Positions 41,362-49,893 of a DNA stretch of 64,000 nt are shown piece after piece. The notes beneath the pieces were generated by a model that made no database searches, was not told the origin of the DNA, and was given only the letters and a program-made list of their open reading frames with translations. The DNA comes from JAJZAM01 sp027391075 (GTDB lineage Bacteria; Actinomycetota; Acidimicrobiia; Acidimicrobiales; Palsa-688). The position numbers and the translations under genes are program-made. Location of the stretch: contig DAHYHI010000015.1 in the NCBI GenBank assembly GCA_027391075.1, forward strand, positions 160,039-224,038, read 5' to 3'. Within the stretch, counting starts at the first letter, position 1. Every line of letters begins with the position of its first letter.

Positions 41362-42330
41362 ATGTCACTAGGTACTATATGGGTGGTTGTCGACAGGGTC
41401 GGCGACAAAGTTGCTTCCGTCTCGTTGGAGTTGCTGAGCAAAGCCCGTGAGCTCGCAAGTAGCGTCGAGGCTGTCACGTGGGGAGATCCCTCTTCGATAG
41501 CGACCGAAGTAGGCGCTCATGGGGCCTCTAGCCTTCACGCCGTCTTGGACTTGGCCGGCGGCCTTCCGGGGCCGGCCGTAGCTGCGGCTGTGTCGGCTAA
41601 GGTGCAGTCGGGATCCACCCCTAACGCTATTCTCGTTCCTCAAACCTACAACGGCCGCGACATCGCTGGACGCCTTTCCGCCCGCCTCGACCGACCGGTG
41701 CTCACCAACATCGTTGGCCTGGAGGACAGCGACGACGGACTGGTCAGCGAGCACGCTATCTTTGGGGGATCCGAAGTCCTAAGGGCCCGCTTCACCGACG
41801 CAGGCCCGGGGATCTTCGTGGTGCGTGCCAAGTCATTCCCAGCCGAGCCTTCGGGTAGCGGACCCGCTGCGACGGACGCATGGGAAGCCCCTGAGCTAGG
41901 CGCCACTGGGACTGCGAAAGTACTCTCGTCCCATGCAGAGCAAAGCGAAGGCCCGAAGCTCGACGAGGCGCCGGTAGTCGTTTCGGGGGGGAGGGGCCTA
42001 GGAGATGCCGGCAGCTACCAGCTGATCGAAGACCTAGCAAAGCTTCTCAAAGGAGCAGCGGGGGCTTCGCGAGCGATCGTCGACGCCGGTTGGGTCCCCT
42101 ATTCGCATCAGGTAGGACAGACGGGAAAGACCGTCAAACCCAACGTCTACATCGCCTGCGGTATCTCCGGAGCGACCCAGCACATGGTCGGGATGAAGGG
42201 CTCCAAGAACATCATTGCGATCAACAAGGACCAGGAGGCGCCGATCTTCTCGATCGCCGACCTGGGTATTGTCGGAGACGTCAAGAAGGTTCTCCCGCAG
42301 CTGATCGAGGCTCTCGAAAAGCGGGCTTGA
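41362..42330 (+). CDS. etfA: Electron transfer flavoprotein alpha subunit
   Basis: 322 aa. FAD-binding C-terminal domain with VGQTGKTVKPNVYIACGISGATQH, MKGSKNIIAINKD and ADLGIVGD. The GGRGLGD segment precedes it. No ETF:quinone oxidoreductase (fixC/fixX) is next to it, so the electron acceptor must be elsewhere. Confidence 0.95.
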   Translation: MSLGTIWVVVDRVGDKVASVSLELLSKARELASSVEAVTWGDPSSIATEVGAHGASSLHAVLDLAGGLPGPAVAAAVSAKVQSGSTPNAILVPQTYNGRDIAGRLSARLDRPVLTNIVGLEDSDDGLVSEHAIFGGSEVLRARFTDAGPGIFVVRAKSFPAEPSGSGPAATDAWEAPELGATGTAKVLSSHAEQSEGPKLDEAPVVVSGGRGLGDAGSYQLIEDLAKLLKGAAGASRAIVDAGWVPYSHQVGQTGKTVKPNVYIACGISGATQHMVGMKGSKNIIAINKDQEAPIFSIADLGIVGDVKKVLPQLIEALEKRA

Positions 42331-42350
42331 ACTTCCGATCTGGCCACTGT

Positions 42351-42404
42351 GTCAGCCCCTACTCAAGGCTTGCCTCTACACGAGCGGCCACGGGTAGGGG
42401 TGAC
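42351..42404. terminator. Long-loop hairpin between etfA and the SCO1664-like gene
   Basis: GTCA-CCCCTAC (42351-42362, one bulged base) pairs with GTAGGGGTGAC (42394-42404), 31-nt loop, overlapping the 3' end of the convergent gene. Confidence 0.4.
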
Positions 42405-43104
42405 TCGTGGTTGGATAAGGGAACCGTCCCTGCGATAGAAGGTCGGTGAGACGCTGCCGCAGTGCTGTACGCTCACCGGGGCGAAGAAGCCGTGCCAGGC
42501 GCTGATCTAAGTCTTCCGAGTTCAACATCGCTAGATCCGCGACGTCCTCATCATCTAGCGGTTCCCCCGCAAAATCCCATATGACCGTCCGCAGCTTTGT
42601 TTCGCTGTGGAAGCACAGGCCGTGGTCGATGCCCCAGACGTGACCTGCCCGGTCGACCAGGCAGTGCCCGCTTTTACGGTCGGCGTTGTTGGCTATCACG
42701 TCGAAGGCCGCCATCCGACGAAGGCTGCGCCGGTAGTCGTCAGCTTCGAGAAGCGTGAAATAGTGCTGCTCGAAGTCGGCGTCGACGAATAGCTGCAAGG
42801 ACCCCGCCCCGAAAGGTGCGGTCTCGTCCACCTCGACGGTGACCGGAACCAGATCCCAACCTATGGCGGCCGATAGCTCGTAGGCCGCCACCTCCCTCCT
42901 GTAGAGGCCGCCGGGAAAGTCCCACAGGGGCCGCTCCGCCCGGGCTGGCTTGTAGATGGCTGTGACCTCACCGGCTGCCCCGTTGACGGTGACGAGGAAG
43001 GTACCGTTGCTGCTCCAGGGCATTCTCCCCTCCACTTCGATCGTCCCCGTGGAGAGCAAGGCCGCCACCCTTACGCTGGGTGGTGGCCGTTCGTCCGAGG
43101 GCAC
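42376..43104 (-). CDS. SCO1664-family protein (kinase-like fold)
   Basis: 242 aa. Matches the actinobacterial SCO1664 family: YKPARAERPLWDFPGGLYRREVAAYELS, FDVIANNADRKSGH (kinase-type D and N), WGIDHGLCFH. The fold is PI3K/HipA-related. Last of a three-gene operon that overlaps throughout; the trio with DUF3090 and a histidine phosphatase is conserved in actinobacteria with unknown function. Confidence 0.85.
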   Translation of the reverse strand: MPSDERPPPSVRVAALLSTGTIEVEGRMPWSSNGTFLVTVNGAAGEVTAIYKPARAERPLWDFPGGLYRREVAAYELSAAIGWDLVPVTVEVDETAPFGAGSLQLFVDADFEQHYFTLLEADDYRRSLRRMAAFDVIANNADRKSGHCLVDRAGHVWGIDHGLCFHSETKLRTVIWDFAGEPLDDEDVADLAMLNSEDLDQRLARLLRPGERTALRQRLTDLLSQGRFPYPTTSHPYPWPLV

Positions 43105-43589
43105 GAGTGTCCTTCAGGGTTGATTGGACGGCCGCACAGGGGGCAAAGGGGCCTCCCGGACGTGACCAGGTCTGTGCCGGCGGCAACGAAAGCTGCGGCC
43201 TGCGCCCGCGACATTCCTATCGTCGCCAGCCCACGGTCGGGATCCGACTCGCCCGCGGCCACATCGGTGAGCTCCTCGGCGAGGAGCACTATCCGATCGG
43301 CGACGTTGTCGTAGCGCAACTGGATCGCCCCGACAGCCCAGGCCACTTCGAAAGGCTCCCTTAACGTCCCGGCGCCAGATCCCTCAGAGTCGAGCCGAGA
43401 TGTCTCGGGAAGGTCGGCCATCATGTCGGTGATAAAACCAGCCAGGGCGCCAACCTGGGTCTTCTCGACCTTCAAGGTGACGGTCTTGTCACCCTGGCCC
43501 GCTTGGACGTAGAACGTGCGGCTGCCGGGTTCGCCGACGACACCCACGGCGACCCAGTCGGCTTCGGGGAGGTCATAGGACCGGCTCAC
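43071..43589 (-). CDS. DUF3090 family protein
   Basis: 172 aa. Typical DUF3090 sequence (FYVQAGQGDKTVTLKVEKTQV ... SRAQAAAFVAAGTDLVTSGRPLCPLCGRPINPEGHSC), with a C-terminal zinc-ribbon-like CPLCGRPxxPxGHxC. Function unknown. Overlaps both neighbours. Confidence 0.88.
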   Translation of the reverse strand: MSRSYDLPEADWVAVGVVGEPGSRTFYVQAGQGDKTVTLKVEKTQVGALAGFITDMMADLPETSRLDSEGSGAGTLREPFEVAWAVGAIQLRYDNVADRIVLLAEELTDVAAGESDPDRGLATIGMSRAQAAAFVAAGTDLVTSGRPLCPLCGRPINPEGHSCPRTNGHHPA

Positions 43590-44356
43590 GACGCCACCAG
43601 GTCGTTCAGGTCAGCTGTTGCGTTGACTGCAAGCACGTTCGGCCCGCCGGGCCCATATGCTATGGCCGTCAGCGAGCACGGCGAGATGACGATCCTCTGG
43701 AAAAGGTCGAGGTGGGTTCCGAGCGCATCCGCCACTGCGGCTTTGATCGGGTCAGCGTGCGACACAAGGACCACTGCCCGACCCGGGTGGGCGGCCCTCA
43801 GGCGGGCCATGGTCGATGTCATCCTGGCCTGCATCTCGACGAAGGATTCGCCGCCCGGGAACCGGAAGCCACTCGGATACCGCTGGACCGTGGTCCACTC
43901 CGGAAGCTTCATCAGATCCTTGAGCTCGGACCCCGTCCAGTCACCGAAGTCGCATTCGACCAGGCCGCGCTCGACTACCACTTTGAGACCGAGCGCTTCT
44001 GCTATCGGAGCCGCGGTCTGACGGGTTCGTTCCAAAGGCGAGGCGTAAACAGCTGAAACGCCGCCGTCACGTTTCGCTGACCAGCCGGCGAGACGCTCTG
44101 CGACCGTGGCCGCCTGAGACCGTCCGAGGTCGGAGAGGTTGAGACCCTTCGCTCGGCCCGGGAGTACCCTGCCCGTGCTGGGAGTGGACCCGTGCCTCAC
44201 TAATACCAGCACGCTCGGGGATTGCTGGGACCTTGCACGGCTTTGCGCTGAGCTCTTGGGGATGGCCGGGCGCGGCGAAGAGCCTCGGGGGGACGGCTCC
44301 CGACTCGGTTTGGACGTCGAGCGCGCCGAGCGGGCTGCGGGAACGGGCGTAGACAT
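43586..44356 (-). CDS. Histidine phosphatase family protein (MSMEG_4193-like)
   Basis: 256 aa. A Ser/Pro/Arg-rich, probably disordered N-terminus (~1-45) precedes the phosphoglycerate-mutase-like domain: LVRHGSTPSTG with the catalytic His, YASPLERTRQTA and VLVSHADPI with the second His. First gene of the trio. The true start could be one of several codons in the first 45 residues. Its 5' end faces the UDGb gene 26 bp away. Confidence 0.85.
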   Translation of the reverse strand: MSTPVPAARSARSTSKPSREPSPRGSSPRPAIPKSSAQSRARSQQSPSVLVLVRHGSTPSTGRVLPGRAKGLNLSDLGRSQAATVAERLAGWSAKRDGGVSAVYASPLERTRQTAAPIAEALGLKVVVERGLVECDFGDWTGSELKDLMKLPEWTTVQRYPSGFRFPGGESFVEMQARMTSTMARLRAAHPGRAVVLVSHADPIKAAVADALGTHLDLFQRIVISPCSLTAIAYGPGGPNVLAVNATADLNDLVAS

Positions 44357-44382
44357 ATCCCTGCCAACCTAGTGTCTGCGGG

Positions 44383-45063
44383 GTGGGTACCAATCTCGAC
44401 TTCGGGAGTCTCGGCGCGACAATCGAATCTTGCAGGCGGTGTCCCCGCCTCGTCGCATGGCGCGAGAAGGTAGCCGAGGAACGCAGAGCGTCTTTTAGCA
44501 GCGAGGAGTACTGGGGACGACCAGTTCGGGGTTTCGGAGATCCCCAAGCGGCGATCATGGTGGTCGGGCTCGCCCCGGCCGCCCACGGAGCCAACCGAAC
44601 CGGTCGTATCTTCACCGGGGACCGCTCGGGGGATTGGCTGTTCGCGTCGATGTACCGCTGCGGCCTGGCGAACCAGCCGGCGAGCACAAGGCGGGGGGAC
44701 GGTCTAGAGCTCAATGGCGTATGGGTCACAGCCGCCGTGCGTTGTGCTCCCCCGGCGAACCGGCCGACACCGCAAGAGAGGGACAGTTGCGCTGGGTTCC
44801 TCGCCCAGGAGATGGCCCTGCTCGCCTCGCTCAAAGTCGTGGTGGCCCTTGGAGGTTTCGCCTACCAGGCAATCGGAAATCTTGCGGGCGTGGAACGTCC
44901 CCGCCCGAGGTTCGGCCACGGGGTCCTAGCACGCACCGACAGCGGACTTAGCCTGCTGTGCTCCTACCATCCCAGCCAGCAGAACACTTTCACCGGAAGA
45001 CTGACCGAAGCCATGCTTGACTCGGTGTTCACAGAGGCGTCTCGTCTGGTGTCGGCGCCTTGA
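44383..45063 (+). CDS. udgB: Family 5 uracil-DNA glycosylase (UDGb)
   Basis: 226 aa. Motif GLAPAAHGANRTGRIFTGDRSG and HPSQQNTFTGRL are characteristic of UDGb. Cys17, Cys20, Cys121 and Cys136 fit the 4Fe-4S cluster. Removes uracil and other deaminated bases from DNA. Followed 49 bp later by the dGTPase-like gene. Confidence 0.9.
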   Translation: MGTNLDFGSLGATIESCRRCPRLVAWREKVAEERRASFSSEEYWGRPVRGFGDPQAAIMVVGLAPAAHGANRTGRIFTGDRSGDWLFASMYRCGLANQPASTRRGDGLELNGVWVTAAVRCAPPANRPTPQERDSCAGFLAQEMALLASLKVVVALGGFAYQAIGNLAGVERPRPRFGHGVLARTDSGLSLLCSYHPSQQNTFTGRLTEAMLDSVFTEASRLVSAP

Positions 45064-45112
45064 GCTAGGCCACCTGCGTCGATAGTCTCAGGCCGCCTGT
45101 AGCTTGTCGTAG

Positions 45113-46330
45113 GTGAGCGAAAATGACCTCAGCCTGGAGTCGGTAGCCCAGGGCCACCACGGCCTCTCTACCGAGAGGGAGCGGCGTTGGGTCTCAACGA
45201 TGGAAGGCTACTCGGAGGACTCCTCGAAGGTACGCCAAGCTCACAGAGGAGCGAACAGGATCTCGATAGCTCCCGGCGCCTGCTTCGACAGGGAGGCGCG
45301 CGAAGCGCAGGAGGTGCTCGACTTGGCTACGGGCGCGACGCTGTCTGGGGGACCGGAACGTCGTCTGCGCGAGGAGGAGCCGGACCCGTTACGAACCCGC
45401 TTCGAACGCGACAGGGACCGGGTCTTGCATTCGCCGGCGTTCAGACGCCTCGCCGGTAAGACGCAGGTCTTCATATTCCCCGCAGACCACCAGCGGACAC
45501 GGCTGACCCACGCTCTTGAGGTTGCCCAGTTAGCCACGGCTATATCACGGGCTTGCCGGCTCAATGTCCCTCTGACCGAAGCTATCGCCCTCGGCCACGA
45601 CTGCGGGCACGGTCCGGGTGGCCACGCTTCCGAGGACGCTTTCAGCGTTTTCGTGGAGGGCTTCGACCACGCCGTATGGGGGGCGGACGTGACGTCTGCC
45701 CCTCTGAACCTGTGCGCAGAGACCTTGGACGGGATACGAAACCACTCTTGGTCGCGTCCGGCTCCAAGCACTCCGGAGGGCCAGGTGGTAGGCCTAGCGG
45801 ACCGCATCGCCTACTGCGCGCACGACCTAGAGGATGCTGCTTCCGCCGGCCTGGTCTCCTACGAGGACCTACCCGACGTCGTCTTGCAGCGGTGCGGACC
45901 GACCCGCTCGACCCAGCTGCACTCTTTCGTCACCGACGTCGTCGAGGTGATACAGCGCAGCGGCCTAGTCGGGCTGTCCGAACCCATGGGTGAAGCTCTC
46001 GCCTCAATGCGACAGTTCAATCACGAGCGTATTTACCTGACAGAGGCTTCGCAGCGCCAGGCCCGCTCGGTCGTCGCCATGCTGAGAGCCCTAGTGGAGC
46101 ATTTCGTCGCTGTGCCGCACCACCTCCCTGCCGGCGGGCTCGCCCAAGCCCACCCCAGCTTATCGGGAGATCCCGATGCCGCCTTCCCTGACATGGTCGA
46201 CTACGGCGATGTCGTCACCACAGCAGTCGGATGGGTTGGCGGTATGACGGACCGATACGCTTGTCGCTGTGCCCTCGAAATGCTTGGCTGGGACCGCTCG
46301 CAGCTTCCCAAGGGTTACGACGTCGGCTGA
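45113..46330 (+). CDS. dGTPase-like HD-domain phosphohydrolase
   Basis: 405 aa, GTG start. HD residues His133 (RLTHALEV), His162-Asp163 (GHDCGHGPGGH) and a later Asp in the DRIAYCAHD segment. The order RTRFERDRDRVLHSPAFRRLAGKTQVF is standard for deoxyguanosinetriphosphate triphosphohydrolase-like proteins. The long N-terminal ~60 residues are not conserved; a later start is possible. Overlaps convergent cytochrome b by 16 bp. Confidence 0.88.
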   Translation: MSENDLSLESVAQGHHGLSTERERRWVSTMEGYSEDSSKVRQAHRGANRISIAPGACFDREAREAQEVLDLATGATLSGGPERRLREEEPDPLRTRFERDRDRVLHSPAFRRLAGKTQVFIFPADHQRTRLTHALEVAQLATAISRACRLNVPLTEAIALGHDCGHGPGGHASEDAFSVFVEGFDHAVWGADVTSAPLNLCAETLDGIRNHSWSRPAPSTPEGQVVGLADRIAYCAHDLEDAASAGLVSYEDLPDVVLQRCGPTRSTQLHSFVTDVVEVIQRSGLVGLSEPMGEALASMRQFNHERIYLTEASQRQARSVVAMLRALVEHFVAVPHHLPAGGLAQAHPSLSGDPDAAFPDMVDYGDVVTTAVGWVGGMTDRYACRCALEMLGWDRSQLPKGYDVG

Positions 46331-47046
46331 GCCGGACCCGGGACGTACTGCGAGTCACCAGGTCTATTAGGAGCGTCGCATGGAGCTCCGAGCGGGCCGT
46401 CGATGCCGTCCAGCCACGCCGGGGCGTTGGACCTTGCCCATTCGCGGCTCACCCAACCGGTGCGCATCGAAGCGAACGCCTCGGGGTGACGCAGGGCCAT
46501 TCCCACGTGGCCGACCACCACTGCGACCATCGCGAACGCCACCCAGTCATGCACGAAGGTGGCGCCGGTCCGCCACGACAGCGGCCACGGGCTGTAGAAG
46601 CGCATTACCAGCCCGGTCAGCAGCATCACGAGTCCCGCTCCCGCTGTCCACGCTGCGTTCAGCTTCTGCCCGGCGTTGAACTTGCCCACGGAGATGCCCG
46701 CCTTGGACAGACCGGCCGCCTTGCGGCCCCCGAACCTTGCTGCCAGCCAGGCTCGGTCTGCTGCGATCCAACGGTTGAAGCGCCTGAAGTCGACCCGCAG
46801 GCGCTTACCCCATGGTCCGGCCAGTCCGACTACCACAGGGGCAGCGAGAGCGATCCCGGCGTAGACGTGGATCTGCTCGACTAACTGACGTCTCCCGAAG
46901 ACGGCTCCGACGGGCTGAAGGTACAGTGCTGCGCCGGTCAACGCTAAGACGGCGAACAAACCCGCTGTAGTCCAGTGGACCAACCTTTCGACACGGTCGA
47001 AGCGCTGAATTCGACTCGGCGCCTGACCCGCTAGGTCAGTAGCCAT
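46315..47046 (-). CDS. Cytochrome b561-type subunit (FdnI-like)
   Basis: 243 aa from ATG 47046 (an upstream frame would run through the molybdoenzyme gene). Four hydrophobic helices with His in RLVHWTTAG, EQIHVYAG, FVHDWVAF and GHVGMALRH, enough for two hemes. Pairs with the upstream molybdoenzyme, overlapping its stop by 11 bp, and would pass electrons between the quinone pool and the extracytoplasmic enzyme. Confidence 0.85.
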   Translation of the reverse strand: MATDLAGQAPSRIQRFDRVERLVHWTTAGLFAVLALTGAALYLQPVGAVFGRRQLVEQIHVYAGIALAAPVVVGLAGPWGKRLRVDFRRFNRWIAADRAWLAARFGGRKAAGLSKAGISVGKFNAGQKLNAAWTAGAGLVMLLTGLVMRFYSPWPLSWRTGATFVHDWVAFAMVAVVVGHVGMALRHPEAFASMRTGWVSREWARSNAPAWLDGIDGPLGAPCDAPNRPGDSQYVPGPAQPTS

Positions 47047-47749
47047 TGCTTCGGCCAATCCACCCGTCAACGGCGTAACCGTAATGCTCCCAATAGCCTG
47101 GCTCGACGGTGTCAACGACAGTGATCCTGGAAAGCCACTTGATCGACTTGTAGCCGTACATCGGGGCGACGTAAAGCCGGACAGGTCCTCCATGCTCCCG
47201 GCTGACGGCGCCGCCGAGCATCGAATAGGCGACGATGATGTCGGGTCGGGCGGCCTGCTCAAGAGTGAGGCTCTCGGTGTAGACGCCGTCGAAGGACTCG
47301 AAGCGTAACGCCGTAGCACCCTTAGCGACGCCAACGGCTCCTAGAAGGTCGGATAGTTTCACGCCGGTCCAGTGGACGTTGGGCACCTGCCAACCTGTAA
47401 CACATTGGAACGTCCTTACCATGCTCGTGGCTGGCATGGCCTGCAGGTCGGCGACCGTGAGCACCCTCGGGCTTTCGACCATCCCGTCGACGGTAAGGCG
47501 GTACTCGACGTCGGTTTCGAGGGGATACCCGGGCGTGACGGTATAGATCCTGAAGTAGTCGCCTGGTACCAGGGAAGCAAGTCCGGTCGGGTCGAGGCGC
47601 TGAATAGGCGACAGGACGGCGTCCAGGCCGCCCTGGATGCTCTTGCCGGCCACTACCCCCAGCGCCCCCAATCCGAGCATACCGAGCACGACTCGCCTTC
47701 CGACGGGAGCTCCCGACTTCGAGGTCGTCTCTTGATCACTGATAGCCAT
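47036..47749 (-). CDS. Periplasmic molybdopterin-dependent oxidoreductase (sulfite-oxidase/YedY type)
   Basis: 237 aa. A twin-Arg N-terminus (GRRVVLGMLGLGALGVVAG) suggests Tat export with or without cleavage. Molybdenum-ligating Cys116 is in FQCVTGW, followed by VKLSDLLGAVG and RLYVAPMYGYKSIKWL. Small, single-domain; YedY-like enzymes reduce methionine sulfoxide, others oxidise sulfite. The cytochrome b gene directly downstream argues for exchange with the quinone pool. Confidence 0.85.
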   Translation of the reverse strand: MAISDQETTSKSGAPVGRRVVLGMLGLGALGVVAGKSIQGGLDAVLSPIQRLDPTGLASLVPGDYFRIYTVTPGYPLETDVEYRLTVDGMVESPRVLTVADLQAMPATSMVRTFQCVTGWQVPNVHWTGVKLSDLLGAVGVAKGATALRFESFDGVYTESLTLEQAARPDIIVAYSMLGGAVSREHGGPVRLYVAPMYGYKSIKWLSRITVVDTVEPGYWEHYGYAVDGWIGRSNGY

Positions 47750-47857
47750 TCTTCTATTACATACAAACTCGGCAAGCTAACGGTCGCGCCAGCACAGACA
47801 ACTACGATCGTCGGACTGCGGTGCAAGCCTCTGAGGGCTCTTGGGCGTGCCTTATGA

Positions 47858-49036
47858 TCACCGAACCGTCAAATCAGGATGGAAGACCCTGCTGCGTCCC
47901 CTAGCGACAACGGCCGCCGCCAGGTCGGCGAAGGACACAGCCGCTTCGGACTCAGGAGCGCTTACGGTGATCGGCACTCCCGAGTCCCCACCCTCGCGCA
48001 GTCCCATGTCTAGCGGTATCTGCCCAAGCAGCGGAACGTCCAGTTCCTCCGCCAGCTGGGCTCCGCCACCCTGGCCGAAGATGTATTGGCGCTGCCCTCC
48101 GGGCACGCTCAGCCAGCTCATGTTCTCGATCACCCCGCGCATGGGCAACTTGAGTTTCCTGGCCATGTAAGCGCTTCGCTGGGCCACCTTACGCGCCGCC
48201 GGCTGGGGCGTAGTGACCACGTAGATCTCCGAGCTCGGCAAGTACTGAGCCATCGACAGGGCGACGTCACCTGTCCCAGGCGGCATGTCGAGGAGCAAAA
48301 ACTCCGGCGCACCCCACTCGACGTCAACCAGAAACTGCTCAAGGGCCTTGTGCAGCATCGGCCCTCGCCAGACGACAGGTTGTTCGTCCGCCAGGAAGAA
48401 CCCCATGGACATGCACCGAACACCGTGAGCCACCGGAGGAGTCATCTTGAGGTCGGACACGGAAGGTTCGTCGGACACTCCAAGCATCCCTGGGATGGAA
48501 AACCCGTATACATCGGCGTCGAGCACCGCCACGTCGTGACCGGCCCTTGCGAGGGCCACCGCAAGATTTACCGTCACGGTCGACTTACCCACGCCGCCCT
48601 TACCGGAGCTTATCCCCAGGACACGGGTGGAGCTTCTGGGACCGAAAGGGTTGGCCCGGCCCTGCTCGTGGCCGAGCGGAGCAGCAGTCCGGCCTGCACC
48701 TGCGACGGGTGGGGCGGCCTGTGGTGCCGACGCCTCCGATAGCCCCTCGGCGGTTAGGCCAGCTTTGCGCTGACCGAGGAGTTCGTCGGAAGTTGCAGCG
48801 ACGAGAAGCACCGTGACGTCTTTGACGCCGTCGAGACCGGCGAGTGCTTCGGTTACCCGCTCGGAGATGGTGGCTGCCGAGGATCCTGCGGGATCAGAAG
48901 CTGCGACCGTGACAGTGATCTTGCGCCGCCGCACCTGCAGGTCCCTTACCATGCCGAGCTCAACAAGGCTCGCTCCGCTCTCTGGGTCGGCGACGAGCGC
49001 GAGAGCACCCATGATCTGCTGGTTGCTGGGTGACAA
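47858..49036 (-). CDS. mrp: Mrp/ApbC (NBP35) family Fe-S carrier ATPase
   Basis: 392 aa, TTG start with AAAGGAAG upstream. N-terminal DUF59/MIP18 domain (~1-85), linker, then the P-loop domain with deviant Walker A SSGKGGVGKSTVT (~142-154), DADVYGFSIPGML, PPGTGDVALS and VIENMSWL. The Cys-x-x-Cys present in many Mrp proteins after ENMS is missing, as in other actinobacterial members. Carries Fe-S clusters to apoproteins. Divergent from the SufR-like gene. Confidence 0.9.
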   Translation of the reverse strand: MSPSNQQIMGALALVADPESGASLVELGMVRDLQVRRRKITVTVAASDPAGSSAATISERVTEALAGLDGVKDVTVLLVAATSDELLGQRKAGLTAEGLSEASAPQAAPPVAGAGRTAAPLGHEQGRANPFGPRSSTRVLGISSGKGGVGKSTVTVNLAVALARAGHDVAVLDADVYGFSIPGMLGVSDEPSVSDLKMTPPVAHGVRCMSMGFFLADEQPVVWRGPMLHKALEQFLVDVEWGAPEFLLLDMPPGTGDVALSMAQYLPSSEIYVVTTPQPAARKVAQRSAYMARKLKLPMRGVIENMSWLSVPGGQRQYIFGQGGGAQLAEELDVPLLGQIPLDMGLREGGDSGVPITVSAPESEAAVSFADLAAAVVARGRSRVFHPDLTVR

Positions 49037-49110
49037 TGAAGCTTCCTTTCCGTCGACACCGATACCGCGGCACGAGTTATTTGCACTACGGCTATAGGTA
49101 GAATACCGCC

Positions 49111-49893
49111 GTGGTGATGCCCGTCTCTAAGGACCGAGACTCCGAAGTCGTCGAGGTGCCAGTGGAGCTCACGCCGGTACTTCACCGTGCGTCTAGAATC
49201 GTCGAGCGGGGTTTCTCCGCGACGGTCGCCGCCGTTACCAGTGCTTTTGGGGACCCGACACGACGGCACATGTACGCATTTGCCCGGGAGAGCTCCGAAG
49301 GGGTCACCGCCTCAGAAGTCGCCGAGCGTTTCTCGGTACACCCTAACGTGGCCCGCCATCACCTGGACAAGCTCGCAGCGGGCGGCTACCTGGAGGTCTT
49401 CTCAAGTCGTGCTCCGAACGGCGGAGCGGGACGTCCTTCGAAGCGTTACCGGGCTACTGATCTCGAAGAAGGCTTTCCCCTGCCGCGACTTGGCGACGAT
49501 CTCCTCATCGCCCTTTTGGGGGAGGCTCTTTCGCGTTTGAGCAGCGAAGAGGCGACTGCCCTTGCAGAGAGCGTCGGGGAGGACTACGGCCGTCGCCTGG
49601 CAGGCCAGATGGGCCCGGGTGCCGGCCGGAGATCCTTTCGGGCGGCTCTGCAGACGATAGCCGGTGCTCTTACGGCCCACGGTTTCGAGGCGCACGTGGA
49701 AGCTCGGGGAGCTTCGCTGGCCCTCATCAAGGACTCCTGCCCGTTCCTCGACACTGCGGTACGCAATCCAGTGATCTGCGCTGTCGACCGCGGGATGGTG
49801 AGAGGAATGCTGGCCGGGCTCTACGGCGAAGCCGAGATGGCCTCGGAATCCTCACGAGCTCTCGGGGACGACGCCTGCGTGAGCATCGCCTAG
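49111..49893 (+). CDS. SufR-like winged-helix regulator with conserved Cys
   Basis: 260 aa. An ArsR/SufR winged helix (SAFGDPTRRHMYAFARE, VTASEVAERFSVHPNVARHHLDKLAAGGYL near 42-94) is followed by the C-terminal CPFLDTAVRNPVIC... with Cys210, Cys223 (Cys-x12-Cys as in SufR) and Cys256. In cyanobacteria and actinobacteria SufR binds an Fe-S cluster and represses Fe-S assembly genes. Its position between mrp and a desulfurase-like gene agrees. Starts with three adjacent GTG/GTG/ATG codons. Directly followed by the next gene. Confidence 0.85.
   Translation: MVMPVSKDRDSEVVEVPVELTPVLHRASRIVERGFSATVAAVTSAFGDPTRRHMYAFARESSEGVTASEVAERFSVHPNVARHHLDKLAAGGYLEVFSSRAPNGGAGRPSKRYRATDLEEGFPLPRLGDDLLIALLGEALSRLSSEEATALAESVGEDYGRRLAGQMGPGAGRRSFRAALQTIAGALTAHGFEAHVEARGASLALIKDSCPFLDTAVRNPVICAVDRGMVRGMLAGLYGEAEMASESSRALGDDACVSIA

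Noticed and set aside
47047..47334. N-terminal extension of cytochrome b
   Set aside because: Overlaps the molybdoenzyme gene with Ser/Pro-rich shadow sequence.
49081..49104. Promoter for the SufR-like gene (TTGCAC and TAGAAT)
   Set aside because: Spacer of only 12 bp, too short for a standard promoter.
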